A stretch of DNA of 49,130 nt from Chlorobium sp. (GTDB lineage: Bacteria; Bacteroidota; Chlorobiia; Chlorobiales; Chlorobiaceae), in the NCBI GenBank assembly GCA_028277225.1, contig JANQHB010000049.1, forward strand, positions 1 through 49,130, written 5' to 3'. The notes beneath the pieces were generated by a model that ran no database searches, was not told the DNA's origin, and worked only from the letters and a program-made list of their open reading frames with translations. How positions within the stretch are numbered: position 1 is the first letter of the stretch; each line of letters starts with the position of its first letter. Shown piece after piece: positions 35,262 through 43,179 of the stretch. The position numbers and the translations under genes were made by a program.

Positions 35262-35945
35262 ATGGATATCAGGGGGTTTCAGGAGAAAGTCGGAGAGATC
35301 GTTGATGAAGTTTTGTCGGTTTATGAAGAAAGCGTAGGAGCCGTTGAACAGATTGTTTCCACGCCGTATCGGTTTGTCGAGTTAGAAGAGGAAATCTTTA
35401 GTACCCGAAAAGAGAGCGAGCAGATTTTTGTGACGTTGAAAGAGTTGCTGGCTAACAATGACTCTCTCCGAAAAAAAGATTTTGATTGTATGATGCACCG
35501 AATTCTCGATGCTCAGGAAAAAAGAGCGTCAGAGGTTCGAGATATGCTTCGGTCTTATTTCGATGGCCAAAGAGAGATGGCCTCGGTACTGCGGGAAAAA
35601 TTGCAATTATTCCGTGCTAACCTTGAGGGGGGCAATCAGGAGTTTATCAGGCAGTTCAGAGCATTTGCTGATAATCTGTTTCAAGAGAGAGAGCAGAGGA
35701 AAAGATATGTGGAGGGAAAATTACATGAGTATAGCCGATCCCAGCAGGAGATGGCAGAGGCTTTGAGGAGATTGTTGGAAAAGGGAAAAGAATTAAGAGT
35801 TCGTGATTTGAAGAGTTTGCTTGCTGAGTTTGAAAATTCCCGTGTAAAAAGAAAGAGAGAGCAAGGTGAACGTGAGAAAGAGGTTGCTGATATGTTAAAA
35901 GGATTTAAGGAAAAACGTTTGGGCAGCGGTCAGGCACTTGATTAA
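35262..35945 (+). CDS. Coiled-coil GvpC-like gas vesicle protein 1
   Basis: This is a 227-residue (ATG 35262) or 228-residue (GTG 35259) charged, almost entirely helical protein. From about residue 60 on it has loosely repeated units of about 30-35 residues with the pattern of an aromatic/leucine core between Glu/Arg/Gln-rich helices (for example MLRSYFDGQREMASVLREK, KLHEYSRSQQEMAEALRR, LLAEFENSRVKRKREQGERE). Cyanobacterial GvpC has 33-residue helical repeats and reinforces the outside of the shell. The same role is suggested by this pattern and by the position after gvpA, but identity is not proven. Confidence 0.6.
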   Translation: MDIRGFQEKVGEIVDEVLSVYEESVGAVEQIVSTPYRFVELEEEIFSTRKESEQIFVTLKELLANNDSLRKKDFDCMMHRILDAQEKRASEVRDMLRSYFDGQREMASVLREKLQLFRANLEGGNQEFIRQFRAFADNLFQEREQRKRYVEGKLHEYSRSQQEMAEALRRLLEKGKELRVRDLKSLLAEFENSRVKRKREQGEREKEVADMLKGFKEKRLGSGQALD

Positions 35946-36041
35946 AGTATTGAAAATCAAGGGCATAACGGTTTTGTGGCGTAGATATTTCAAGAATTCA
36001 ACAAGTAAACTATAAAATAATAAACTATAAAATAAAATATC

Positions 36042-36950
36042 ATGGGGATTTCTTCAGACATGGCTAAACTCGCCGAAAGCATCTCTTCTGCTTACGAGGA
36101 GCGTAAAAAAGGTGCTGAAAGCCGTCTTAGGGAGCTTGAAGATCTTAGACATGAAGTGCGTGACAAGCTTGGTGCATTTGAAAAACAACGAGAGAAAATG
36201 AGTGGGGAATTGCAAAAGGATCGTGAAGATGTGCTTGGCAGGTTACATATGGCCAATGAGGATTTAAAGATTTCGGTCAAAAATCTGATGAAGGTTCTTG
36301 GGGTTGACCGCCGGGAAAAAAGCGCCGAGCAGGCAAAGATGCTTCACGAGTTTCATAATGCGTTGAGTGATTCGGTTGAGAAGCTGCTGCGGGTGTTCGC
36401 TGCTGAGCGTCAGGATATGAAGAAAGCCCGGGATAAAAGTTTGGCTGTAATGATGAAAAGTCTTCAGGATTCTGCTCAGGACTTCAGACGGGACGTTCAG
36501 CGAATAATGAAGGAGGGGCGTCAGGAGCATCAGGAGAATGCGAAAAAAGTAAGAGAGCAGCTTGATCATTTGATGGTAGAGTTGCGTCAGGGTTCAGAAG
36601 CTTTGAGAAGTGTTCAGAGGGGAGACGGCGGAAAGGTTGTTTCCAGGGCAGCGAAAGAAAAGAAAAGAAAAGTTGAGTCTGCAAAAGCCCCGGTGGTTGC
36701 TGAGCAGGAAGATGCGGGCGTTATCGAAGCTGAACGTTTGGTTCAAACTGTTGATGAGAAAACGAGTGCGGCTTCTGAGGATCTCGAAGGGCAGGTGCTG
36801 GAATACATTGGTAATCATCCCGAAGGTGTTCGTATCGGGGAGATGGAGACGCCATTGGGCACAACCCGAATGCGATTGGGGGTTATTGCCAAGAAGCTAT
36901 ACGAAAGCAACCGGTTGAGAAAAGAAGAAAACCTGTATTTCCCGCTGTAA
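36042..36950 (+). CDS. Coiled-coil GvpC-like gas vesicle protein 2 with winged-helix-like C-terminus
   Basis: In this 302-residue protein, residues about 1-200 are long charged helices similar in style to the preceding gene (for example FHNALSDSVEKLLRVFAAER). Residues 200-240 are a low-complexity linker. The last about 55 residues (LEGQVLEYIGNHPEGVRIGE onward, ending LRKEENLYFPL) look like a small winged-helix domain. ATG 36060 (MAKLAES), with GGGGA upstream, is an alternative start. It lies between the first coiled-coil gene and gvpN and is probably a shell-associated or tethering protein. Confidence 0.55.
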   Translation: MGISSDMAKLAESISSAYEERKKGAESRLRELEDLRHEVRDKLGAFEKQREKMSGELQKDREDVLGRLHMANEDLKISVKNLMKVLGVDRREKSAEQAKMLHEFHNALSDSVEKLLRVFAAERQDMKKARDKSLAVMMKSLQDSAQDFRRDVQRIMKEGRQEHQENAKKVREQLDHLMVELRQGSEALRSVQRGDGGKVVSRAAKEKKRKVESAKAPVVAEQEDAGVIEAERLVQTVDEKTSAASEDLEGQVLEYIGNHPEGVRIGEMETPLGTTRMRLGVIAKKLYESNRLRKEENLYFPL

Positions 36951-36994
36951 ACGGGACGTTTCCAGTTACATCATTTAAATAATGTGAAAATTGC

Positions 36995-37960
36995 ATGCCG
37001 AAAATTGATGAATTATCTGTTGTACTTGAGCCGACAGCGCAGCCGGATTTTGTGGAGACCGATTATGTGAAAGGAATGGTGCAAAGAGCTCATGCGTATA
37101 TCGGAGCAGGCTTTCCAGTACATTTTCGAGGCCCCTCAGGTACCGGCAAAACGACCTTGGCGCTTCATCTTGCTCATAAAATAGGGCGGCCGGTTATCTT
37201 GATCCATGGTGATGCTGAGTTTACTACATCTGACCTCATAGGTGGTGAGCATGGGCATCGTTTTCAAAAGGTTGTGGATAATTTTATTCACACCGTTCAT
37301 AAATATGAGGAAAACATGGTCAAGCGGTGGATGGATAATAGGCTGACCATTGCCTGCAAGCATGGGTTTACGCTGGTCTACGATGAGTTTTCACGTTCTC
37401 GACCGGAGGCAAATAATGTTTTGCTGTCAATTCTGCAGGAAAAGATAATGGATATGCCTGCCGGGAGAGGGGAAGACCCGTACCTGAAAGTTCATCCTGA
37501 TTTCACAGCCATTTTCACCTCGAATCCGGAGGAGTATGCCGGTGTGAATCGAACCCAGGACGCATTAAGAGACAGGATGATAACGATGGATGTCGATCAT
37601 TTCGACTATGAAACAGAGGTGAGGATCGCACGGGCAAAGTCAGGTCTTTCCCGTAAGGATACGGAAAAAGTGGTTAACATTGTACGGGGATTGAGAGAGT
37701 CCGAAAAAAGCGAGTTTGAGCCTACGGTAAGGGCCAGCATTATGATCACAAGAACGTTAAAGCAGCTTGGCCTTAGACCGGAGCGTGACAAGGAAGTGTT
37801 CGGGGAGATTTGTCAGGATATTCTTTCATCGGCAACAAGCAGGGTTGGCTCTAAAACCAATCAAAAACGCGTAAGGAAAATTGTTGTGGATTTAATCAAT
37901 GAGGGTTTGATCTTAACAGTGCGTAAAGAAAAAGAGGAAATGTGTCATGAAGCAGTTTAG
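36995..37960 (+). CDS. gvpN: Gas vesicle protein GvpN (AAA-type ATPase)
   Basis: The 321-residue MoxR/GvpN-type ATPase has Walker A GPSGTGKTTLALHLA near residue 48 and Walker B region LVYDEFSRSRPEANNVLLS near 127. A sensor-1-like stretch FTAIFTSNPEEYAGV lies near 170. GvpN is needed for normal enlargement of gas vesicles. The next gene starts inside its last 14 bases, so translation is coupled. Confidence 0.94.
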   Translation: MPKIDELSVVLEPTAQPDFVETDYVKGMVQRAHAYIGAGFPVHFRGPSGTGKTTLALHLAHKIGRPVILIHGDAEFTTSDLIGGEHGHRFQKVVDNFIHTVHKYEENMVKRWMDNRLTIACKHGFTLVYDEFSRSRPEANNVLLSILQEKIMDMPAGRGEDPYLKVHPDFTAIFTSNPEEYAGVNRTQDALRDRMITMDVDHFDYETEVRIARAKSGLSRKDTEKVVNIVRGLRESEKSEFEPTVRASIMITRTLKQLGLRPERDKEVFGEICQDILSSATSRVGSKTNQKRVRKIVVDLINEGLILTVRKEKEEMCHEAV

Positions 37961-38267
37961 TGCAGTTCGGGGAATGAAAACACTCAAAACCGTAGGCGGG
38001 CTGAAGCGTCGTGCATCAAGCAGTGATCGAGTTCAGGCTCATCTTGATATCTATATTTTGGTGCAGGAAAGGGATCGTCTTGAGAAAGAAAGGCATCAGG
38101 TTTTATCGAGGCTGGACTCAATCGATGATAGATTGAAAATTATCGGCGACCGGATAAGTGAGTTGAAGGGTATCTGCAAAAAGGAGCCTGCGCAAAAGCA
38201 AAACCAACAGATATTGAGCGATAAGGAAGAAGGTAAGGCGTGGCAGGTGAAAAATCTGCAGTATTAA
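37947..38267 (+). CDS. Small coiled-coil gas vesicle-associated protein
   Basis: This 106-residue basic protein has an N-terminal Lys/Arg-rich stretch (MKQFSAVRGMKTLKTVGGLK). A heptad-like helix from about residue 33 to 75 (LVQERDRLEKERHQVLSRLD) follows. It overlaps gvpN by 14 bases and the next frame by up to 28. Its position after gvpN recalls gvpV of Serratia, but I cannot confirm homology. Confidence 0.65.
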   Translation: MKQFSAVRGMKTLKTVGGLKRRASSSDRVQAHLDIYILVQERDRLEKERHQVLSRLDSIDDRLKIIGDRISELKGICKKEPAQKQNQQILSDKEEGKAWQVKNLQY

Positions 38268-38284
38268 TTATAAGATGTATCTCC

Positions 38285-38584
38285 ATGAGTCAAATAGCCC
38301 ATGCAACACAGGCTTCAACACTTGCCGACATTTTAGAGAGGGTTCTGGATAAGGGTGTTGTCATTGCTGGTGATATAAAGGTGCAGATCGCAGATATCGA
38401 TCTTATAACGTTAAAAATACGTTTGATTGTGGCCTCTGTTGACAAAGCCAGGGAGATAGGGATTAACTGGTGGGAAGAGGATGGGAATCTTTCCTTGAAA
38501 AGCAAGTTTAAGGAGCTCCAGCAGGAAAACAATGCATTGAAGGAGAGGGTTGTGAAACTGGAGGCTGCAAGAGACGCGGGTTAA
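38285..38584 (+). CDS. gvpJ: GvpA/GvpJ family minor gas vesicle protein
   Basis: This 99-residue GvpA relative has the conserved core at about residues 11-58 (TLADILERVLDKGVVIAGDI, IDLITLKIRLIVASVDKA), followed by a charged coiled-coil tail absent from GvpA. Such longer relatives are minor proteins thought to nucleate or cap the shell. ATG 38285 is chosen; a GTG at 38240 with an AAGG upstream would add 15 residues overlapping the previous gene. J and M types cannot be separated safely by eye. Confidence 0.85.
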   Translation: MSQIAHATQASTLADILERVLDKGVVIAGDIKVQIADIDLITLKIRLIVASVDKAREIGINWWEEDGNLSLKSKFKELQQENNALKERVVKLEAARDAG

Positions 38585-38677
38585 AGGTGGCGATGCGGTA
38601 ATCGTACTCGTAGTTGGGAGGCCTTGGGGAAAAATGAATAATGAATAGTGAGTATTGGGAAAGGAGGGGGCAGAATC

Positions 38678-39211
38678 ATGAGTGAAAAAAAGCAAAAAAA
38701 AGAAGACTTTGACATTGATTTTGGATTTGGCAGCCTTAAGCTCGGCGGATTATTTGACAACCTTGAAAAACTGGTTGATGCTGCTGCCAAACTCAAGGAG
38801 TCCGGCGGAGAGTATACAAAAGAGGGTGAGATCGATTTAAGTCACTTGAGAAAGGGGATGAAAGGGATTTTTGGTGTTACTGTCAAAACAGGAATTGGCG
38901 ATGAGCAGCCTGTTGTTGAGTCTTTTGGCAACATCAGGAAAACGCCGGAAGGCCCGAAAGTGGAAGAAGAGCGTGAGCCGTTATCGGATATTTTTGATGA
39001 AGAGGGTACTATCGTGGTCATGCTTGAAATGCCCGGGGTTGCGAAAGAAGACATAACGGTTGATATCGAGGGCGATATGCTGGAGGTTGTGGCGCAAAGT
39101 CAGTCCAGAAAGTACCGAAAGGAGCTTTTGCTTCCCGCACAGGCAGAGGCTGAAACTGTAGCGTGGACATATAAAAACGGTGTGCTGGAAGTAACCATGA
39201 AAAAGGCCTGA
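38678..39211 (+). CDS. gvpH: GvpH-like protein with small heat-shock (Hsp20) domain
   Basis: The 177-residue protein starts at ATG 38678, supported by AGGAGG about 12 bases upstream. Residues 1-85 are a gvp-specific N-terminus with FDIDFGFGSLKLGGLFDNLE. Residues about 90-177 form an alpha-crystallin domain (EGTIVVMLEMPGVAKEDITV and NGVLEVTMKKA). GvpH proteins are chaperones for other Gvp proteins. It is followed after one base by the Get3-like ATPase gene. Confidence 0.85.
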   Translation: MSEKKQKKEDFDIDFGFGSLKLGGLFDNLEKLVDAAAKLKESGGEYTKEGEIDLSHLRKGMKGIFGVTVKTGIGDEQPVVESFGNIRKTPEGPKVEEEREPLSDIFDEEGTIVVMLEMPGVAKEDITVDIEGDMLEVVAQSQSRKYRKELLLPAQAEAETVAWTYKNGVLEVTMKKA

Positions 39212-39212
39212 C

Positions 39213-40154
39213 GTGCCACTCAGAAATCTGCTCGACCCAGCATTGAAAATAGTGCTTTTTGGCGGAAAAGGGGGGGTAGGTAAGACAACTTCTGCGTCAG
39301 CTGCAGCGCTGTATCTTGCCCGGCAGCAGTATAAGACGCTCTTGATTTCGACAGACCCCGCTCATTCTCTTTCAGATAGTTTTGAACGCTCGATTGGCGG
39401 CTGCATTACCGAAGTTCAGGAGGTAAAGCGGTTAAGCATTCTCGAGATCGACGCAGACAAGGCGTTTGCAAAGTTCCGGTTTGAGCATGAGCGGGAAATC
39501 AGGAAGTTGTTTGATACATCAACAAGTCTGGATGAGGAGGATATCGAATCCTTCATGAGTATGCCTATTCCAGGGGTTGACGAGGTTATGGGGTTTAAGA
39601 CTATTGTAGAGATCATCGATGAAGCAAAGTTTGATAAATACGTTGTCGATACGGCGCCAACCGGGCATGCTTTGCGTTTGATGACATCCCCCTGGCTTTT
39701 TGACGACTGGATAAAAGTTATGGCCAGGCTGCGGTGGAAGTACCGCTATATGGTGACTCGGTTTGCCGGAGAATACCGGCTGGACGAGGCGGATGACTTT
39801 CTTTTTGTAATGAAAAAGACCGTCAAGAGAGTTCAAAAACTGCTTCAGGACAGAACGCAATCTGAATTCATTGCTGTAACTATTCCTGAAGCGATGGCTA
39901 TTGAGGAAACAAGAAGGTTTTTAATGCAGCTTAAAAAGCTCAACGTCGCTGTGAAACAGTTGGTGGTTAATAATGTTATGGAGTCTGAAGGTTGTGATTT
40001 TTGCCGGCAAAGAAAGCGCAGTCAGAGCATCTATCTTTCGGTTTTACATAAAGAATTCGGCAATCTTGAGCTGACCATGGTTCCACTGCAGCCGACAGAA
40101 GTCAAAGGGACCAGGGGTTTGCAAGTTATAATGGATCATCTTTTCAGTTCATGA
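39213..40154 (+). CDS. Get3/ArsA-family ATPase in the gas vesicle operon
   Basis: The 313-residue single-domain ATPase starts at a GTG one base after gvpH. It has the deviant P-loop GGKGGVGKTTSASAAA near residue 17, DPAHSLSDSF near 46, the switch region VVDTAPTGHALRLM near 142 and PLQPTEVKGTRGL near 292. A CxxC pair (GCDFC near 269) sits where Get3 dimers bind zinc. A single domain with CxxC fits Get3, which shields hydrophobic tail anchors, better than the two-domain arsenite pump ATPase ArsA. There are no arsenic genes nearby. A role in handling hydrophobic Gvp proteins is inferred. Confidence 0.82.
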   Translation: MPLRNLLDPALKIVLFGGKGGVGKTTSASAAALYLARQQYKTLLISTDPAHSLSDSFERSIGGCITEVQEVKRLSILEIDADKAFAKFRFEHEREIRKLFDTSTSLDEEDIESFMSMPIPGVDEVMGFKTIVEIIDEAKFDKYVVDTAPTGHALRLMTSPWLFDDWIKVMARLRWKYRYMVTRFAGEYRLDEADDFLFVMKKTVKRVQKLLQDRTQSEFIAVTIPEAMAIEETRRFLMQLKKLNVAVKQLVVNNVMESEGCDFCRQRKRSQSIYLSVLHKEFGNLELTMVPLQPTEVKGTRGLQVIMDHLFSS

Positions 40155-42319
40155 AAGACGCTGCTGCAGTGAGCTATCAGGTTAAGGAAGCGCTTCCAAA
40201 GGATGTTGGCCGGGCTATTTGCAGGCTTGATCCGGAAGAAATGTGCCGCTTTGGGTTTTCTGCAGGTCAGGTTGTTGTTATCCACGGCAAGAGAAAAACC
40301 CCTGCCCGGATCATGCCTTCCTATCCTGGGGACCGGGGTAAAACGATTGTGCAAATTGACGGTATTACAAGGGATAATGCCCAGGTAGGGCTGAATGACA
40401 AGGTTCGGATTGAAAGTGTGGACGTCCGGTCGGCAAACAAAATTGTGCTGTTGCCGCTCACTGGAGTCAGCCTTTCACAGAAAGATGACGATAGCCGTTA
40501 TCTGGGCTCTCTGATTGACGGTTTGCCTGTAACAGAGGGAGACAGGATCAGGACTAACCTGTTTGGTGCGAGGGCAGCGGAATTCAAGGTGCTTGAGACT
40601 GTACCTGAAGGGGTCACGTTCATAACCACCGAGGCGGCAATACGGGTAAGAACAAACGAGCCGGGAGAAAAAAGAGCGGCAAAGATAGCCTATGAAGACA
40701 TAGGGGGGCTTGGCTCGCAGGTACAGCGGATTCGTGAAATGATCGAGCTGCCGTTGCGTTTTCCTCAGATTTTTGAGCGTTTGGGAATCGACCCTCCCAA
40801 AGGGGTTCTTTTACACGGTCCTCCCGGGACGGGAAAAACACTGACGGCTCGTGCCGTGGCAAATGAAACCGACGCGTACTTTACTCACATTTCAGGTCCG
40901 GAGATCATAGGGAAATTTTATGGCGAAAGTGAAGCACGATTAAGGAGAGTTTTCGAGGAAGCAGAGGCTCATGCTCCGGCGATCATCTTTATTGACGAAA
41001 TTGATGCTATTGCTCCCAAACGGGAAGACATGGGCGGGGAAAAGCAGGTTGAGCGCCGTGTTGTTGCTCAATTGCTTGCATTGCTGGATGGGTTGAAATC
41101 AAGAGGGCAGGTCATTGTTATTGGCGCAACGAATTTGCCCAATACTCTTGATCCTGCGTTGAGGCGGCCGGGGAGGTTTGATCGGGAAATTTCGATACCG
41201 ATCCCGGATAAAAATGCCCGTTATGAAATTTTGCAAATTCACACAAGAGGCATGCCGTTAACTGAAGGTGTCGACCTTAAAAGGTTGGCTGAAGTAACAC
41301 ATGGCTTTGTTGGGGCCGATCTTGACGCGTTTGCACGGGAAGCCGCTATGGTTGCGCTGCGCAGAATTTTGCCTGATATAGATTTTAATCTTGCCGATAT
41401 ACCTTATGATCTGTTGATGAGTCTCAGTATTACCATGGATGATTTTTTGTCCGCCATGAAAGAGGTCGATCCTTCGGCAATTCGGGAGGTGTTTGTTGAA
41501 GTCCCGAATGTTGGTTGGGAAGATGTCGGCGGGCTGGATATGGTGAAGCAGGAATTGCAGGAGGCAGTTGTGTGGCCGTTGAAATTTGCAGAGCTTTTTC
41601 GAGCAACAAAGACCCGGCCGCCGAAAGGTATCCTGCTGTATGGTCCGCCTGGCACGGGCAAGACCCTGATTGCAAAAGCACTGGCTACTGAAAGCGAGGT
41701 AAACTTTATTGCTGTAAAAGGTCCTGAGCTGATCAATCAGTACGTTGGTGAGTCTGAGCGCAGTGTAAGAGAGGTTTTTAAAAAAGCAAGGCAGGCAGCT
41801 CCGGCGATTCTCTTTCTCGATGAGGTTGACAGCTTTGTGCCGAAACGGGGCCAGGAGGCGTCAGGAGCGCGGGTAACTGAACGGGTTATCAGCCAGTTAC
41901 TAACCGAAATGGACGGCATTGAAGAGTTGCAAGGCGTTTTGGTGCTTGCGGCAACAAATCGTCTGGATCTTATAGAACCGGCGCTGCTCAGAAGCGGGCG
42001 ATTTGATCTTGTCCTTGAAATACCCGTGCCGGACCGGAAAGCAAGAGAAATTATTTTTACCATACATACAAAGCAGAAGCCGCTTGCAACAGATGTGGAT
42101 ATAGCGATGCTCGCCGAGAAAACAGAGGGGATAACAGGGGCGGATATAGCATTTATCTGTAAAAGAGCTTCGATGTTGGCTATAAGAAAGCATATCAAGC
42201 GGCTTACATTCCAGGCGCATCTGGAGTCATTGCACGGTAAAGAGCTTGAAAGGCCGTTGCTTTTAACCACAGGGCATTTTAATGCGGCTATTGATTTGCT
42301 CAAAAGGGCACCTCTATAA
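40151..42319 (+). CDS. CDC48/VAT-type double AAA ATPase in the gas vesicle operon
   Basis: The 722-residue protein starts in an ATGA overlap with the Get3-like gene. Residues about 10-100 resemble the CDC48 N-terminal double-psi barrel (AICRLDPEEMCRFGFSAGQV). The first AAA ring has Walker A GPPGTGKTLTARA near 222 and Walker B IIFIDEIDAIAPKRE near 278. The second has GPPGTGKTLIAKA near 499 and ILFLDEVDSFVPKRG near 555. Family members unfold or pull apart proteins. The last codons (Arg-Ala-Pro-Leu-stop) are supplied by a palindromic repeat at 42306-42329, so the natural C-terminus may have been changed. Confidence 0.88.
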   Translation: MKDAAAVSYQVKEALPKDVGRAICRLDPEEMCRFGFSAGQVVVIHGKRKTPARIMPSYPGDRGKTIVQIDGITRDNAQVGLNDKVRIESVDVRSANKIVLLPLTGVSLSQKDDDSRYLGSLIDGLPVTEGDRIRTNLFGARAAEFKVLETVPEGVTFITTEAAIRVRTNEPGEKRAAKIAYEDIGGLGSQVQRIREMIELPLRFPQIFERLGIDPPKGVLLHGPPGTGKTLTARAVANETDAYFTHISGPEIIGKFYGESEARLRRVFEEAEAHAPAIIFIDEIDAIAPKREDMGGEKQVERRVVAQLLALLDGLKSRGQVIVIGATNLPNTLDPALRRPGRFDREISIPIPDKNARYEILQIHTRGMPLTEGVDLKRLAEVTHGFVGADLDAFAREAAMVALRRILPDIDFNLADIPYDLLMSLSITMDDFLSAMKEVDPSAIREVFVEVPNVGWEDVGGLDMVKQELQEAVVWPLKFAELFRATKTRPPKGILLYGPPGTGKTLIAKALATESEVNFIAVKGPELINQYVGESERSVREVFKKARQAAPAILFLDEVDSFVPKRGQEASGARVTERVISQLLTEMDGIEELQGVLVLAATNRLDLIEPALLRSGRFDLVLEIPVPDRKAREIIFTIHTKQKPLATDVDIAMLAEKTEGITGADIAFICKRASMLAIRKHIKRLTFQAHLESLHGKELERPLLLTTGHFNAAIDLLKRAPL

Positions 42320-42329
42320 ATTGGTGCCC
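42306..42329. repeat. 24-bp palindrome related to the ends of the 116-bp element
   Basis: GGGCACC and GGTGCCC flank a ten-base core TCTATAAATT. The first 12 bases equal the left end of the element at 45279-45394, and the last seven equal its right end. It overlaps the end of the AAA ATPase gene and supplies its TAA stop. It may be an internally deleted copy of that element. Confidence 0.65.
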
Positions 42330-42373
42330 TCAATAGTATGCACGTTCAACGTAACCAGTTGTCAATAAGTAGT

Positions 42374-43144
42374 ATGTCGGAAGAAGGAAAGTACATCTAT
42401 TGTATCGTTGCTTCATCGCAGGAAAGAAACTTCGGGCCGATAGGAATTGGGGAGAGAGGGGACGAGGTGATGACCATAAGTTATGAGAACCTGAGTATGG
42501 TTGTGAGTAATCATCCTGTTGCAAAGTTTATGCTTAAGCCGGGAACAGTTCTCGCGCATGAAAAGGTTATTGAAAAAATAATGCAGGAGTATAATAGTGT
42601 TTTGCCGGTGAAATTTGGAACAGTTGCGCGGAATGCTGATGAAATAAGAGATCTTCTTGACAGGAGATATCGGGAGTTTATGGATTTGTTAAACTATTTT
42701 GAAAATAAAATTGAATTAAATATAAAATGCGAATGGACAAGCATTGATGATGTTTTTCTGAAAATCGGTAAAGAACATCAGGAAATCAAGATGCTGAAGG
42801 AAAAAATACAGCAGAATAATTGCGAATCGGATATCGGAAAAATGGTGGAGTTGGGTAAAATAGTAGAGCAGGAATTAATGAGGAGAAACGAAGATGCAGG
42901 TGATGCAATTTTAAGTGCATTGAAAAAAGCAGCTGTTGCCTATAAGCTAAATAAGGTCTCAGGTGAAAAAATGTTTTTAAATGCAGCTTTTCTTGTTGAT
43001 TCCGGACGTGAAAAAGAATGTGATAATATTGTTGATGATTTAAATGAAGAATATGAGGGGGCAGTGAATTTTATCTGTGCGGGACCATTTTCTCCTTATA
43101 ATTTTGTTGATATAACTATTTATCCGAAAAATTGGGAAGTATAA
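42374..43144 (+). CDS. gvpF/L: GvpF/GvpL family gas vesicle protein (copy 1)
   Basis: The 256-residue protein starts at ATG 42374 (MSEEGKYIYCIVASSQERNF), matching the N-terminus of the next copy; an ATG at 42338 lies at the palindrome and is less likely. It has the family N-terminal domain (YIYCIV, then VLPVKFGTVARNADEI near residue 76) and the C-terminal GPFSPYNFVD. GvpF/L proteins bind GvpA and act early in assembly. Its DNA is noticeably AT-richer than the ATPase genes upstream. Confidence 0.88.
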   Translation: MSEEGKYIYCIVASSQERNFGPIGIGERGDEVMTISYENLSMVVSNHPVAKFMLKPGTVLAHEKVIEKIMQEYNSVLPVKFGTVARNADEIRDLLDRRYREFMDLLNYFENKIELNIKCEWTSIDDVFLKIGKEHQEIKMLKEKIQQNNCESDIGKMVELGKIVEQELMRRNEDAGDAILSALKKAAVAYKLNKVSGEKMFLNAAFLVDSGREKECDNIVDDLNEEYEGAVNFICAGPFSPYNFVDITIYPKNWEV

Positions 43145-43179
43145 TATAAGATAAACCAATAAACATTTATTTGAATGTT

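Noticed and set aside
39213..40154. Arsenical pump ATPase ArsA for arsenic resistance
   Set aside because: Single ATPase domain, CxxC zinc pair and gas vesicle neighbours fit a Get3-like protein better; no arsB, arsC or arsR nearby.
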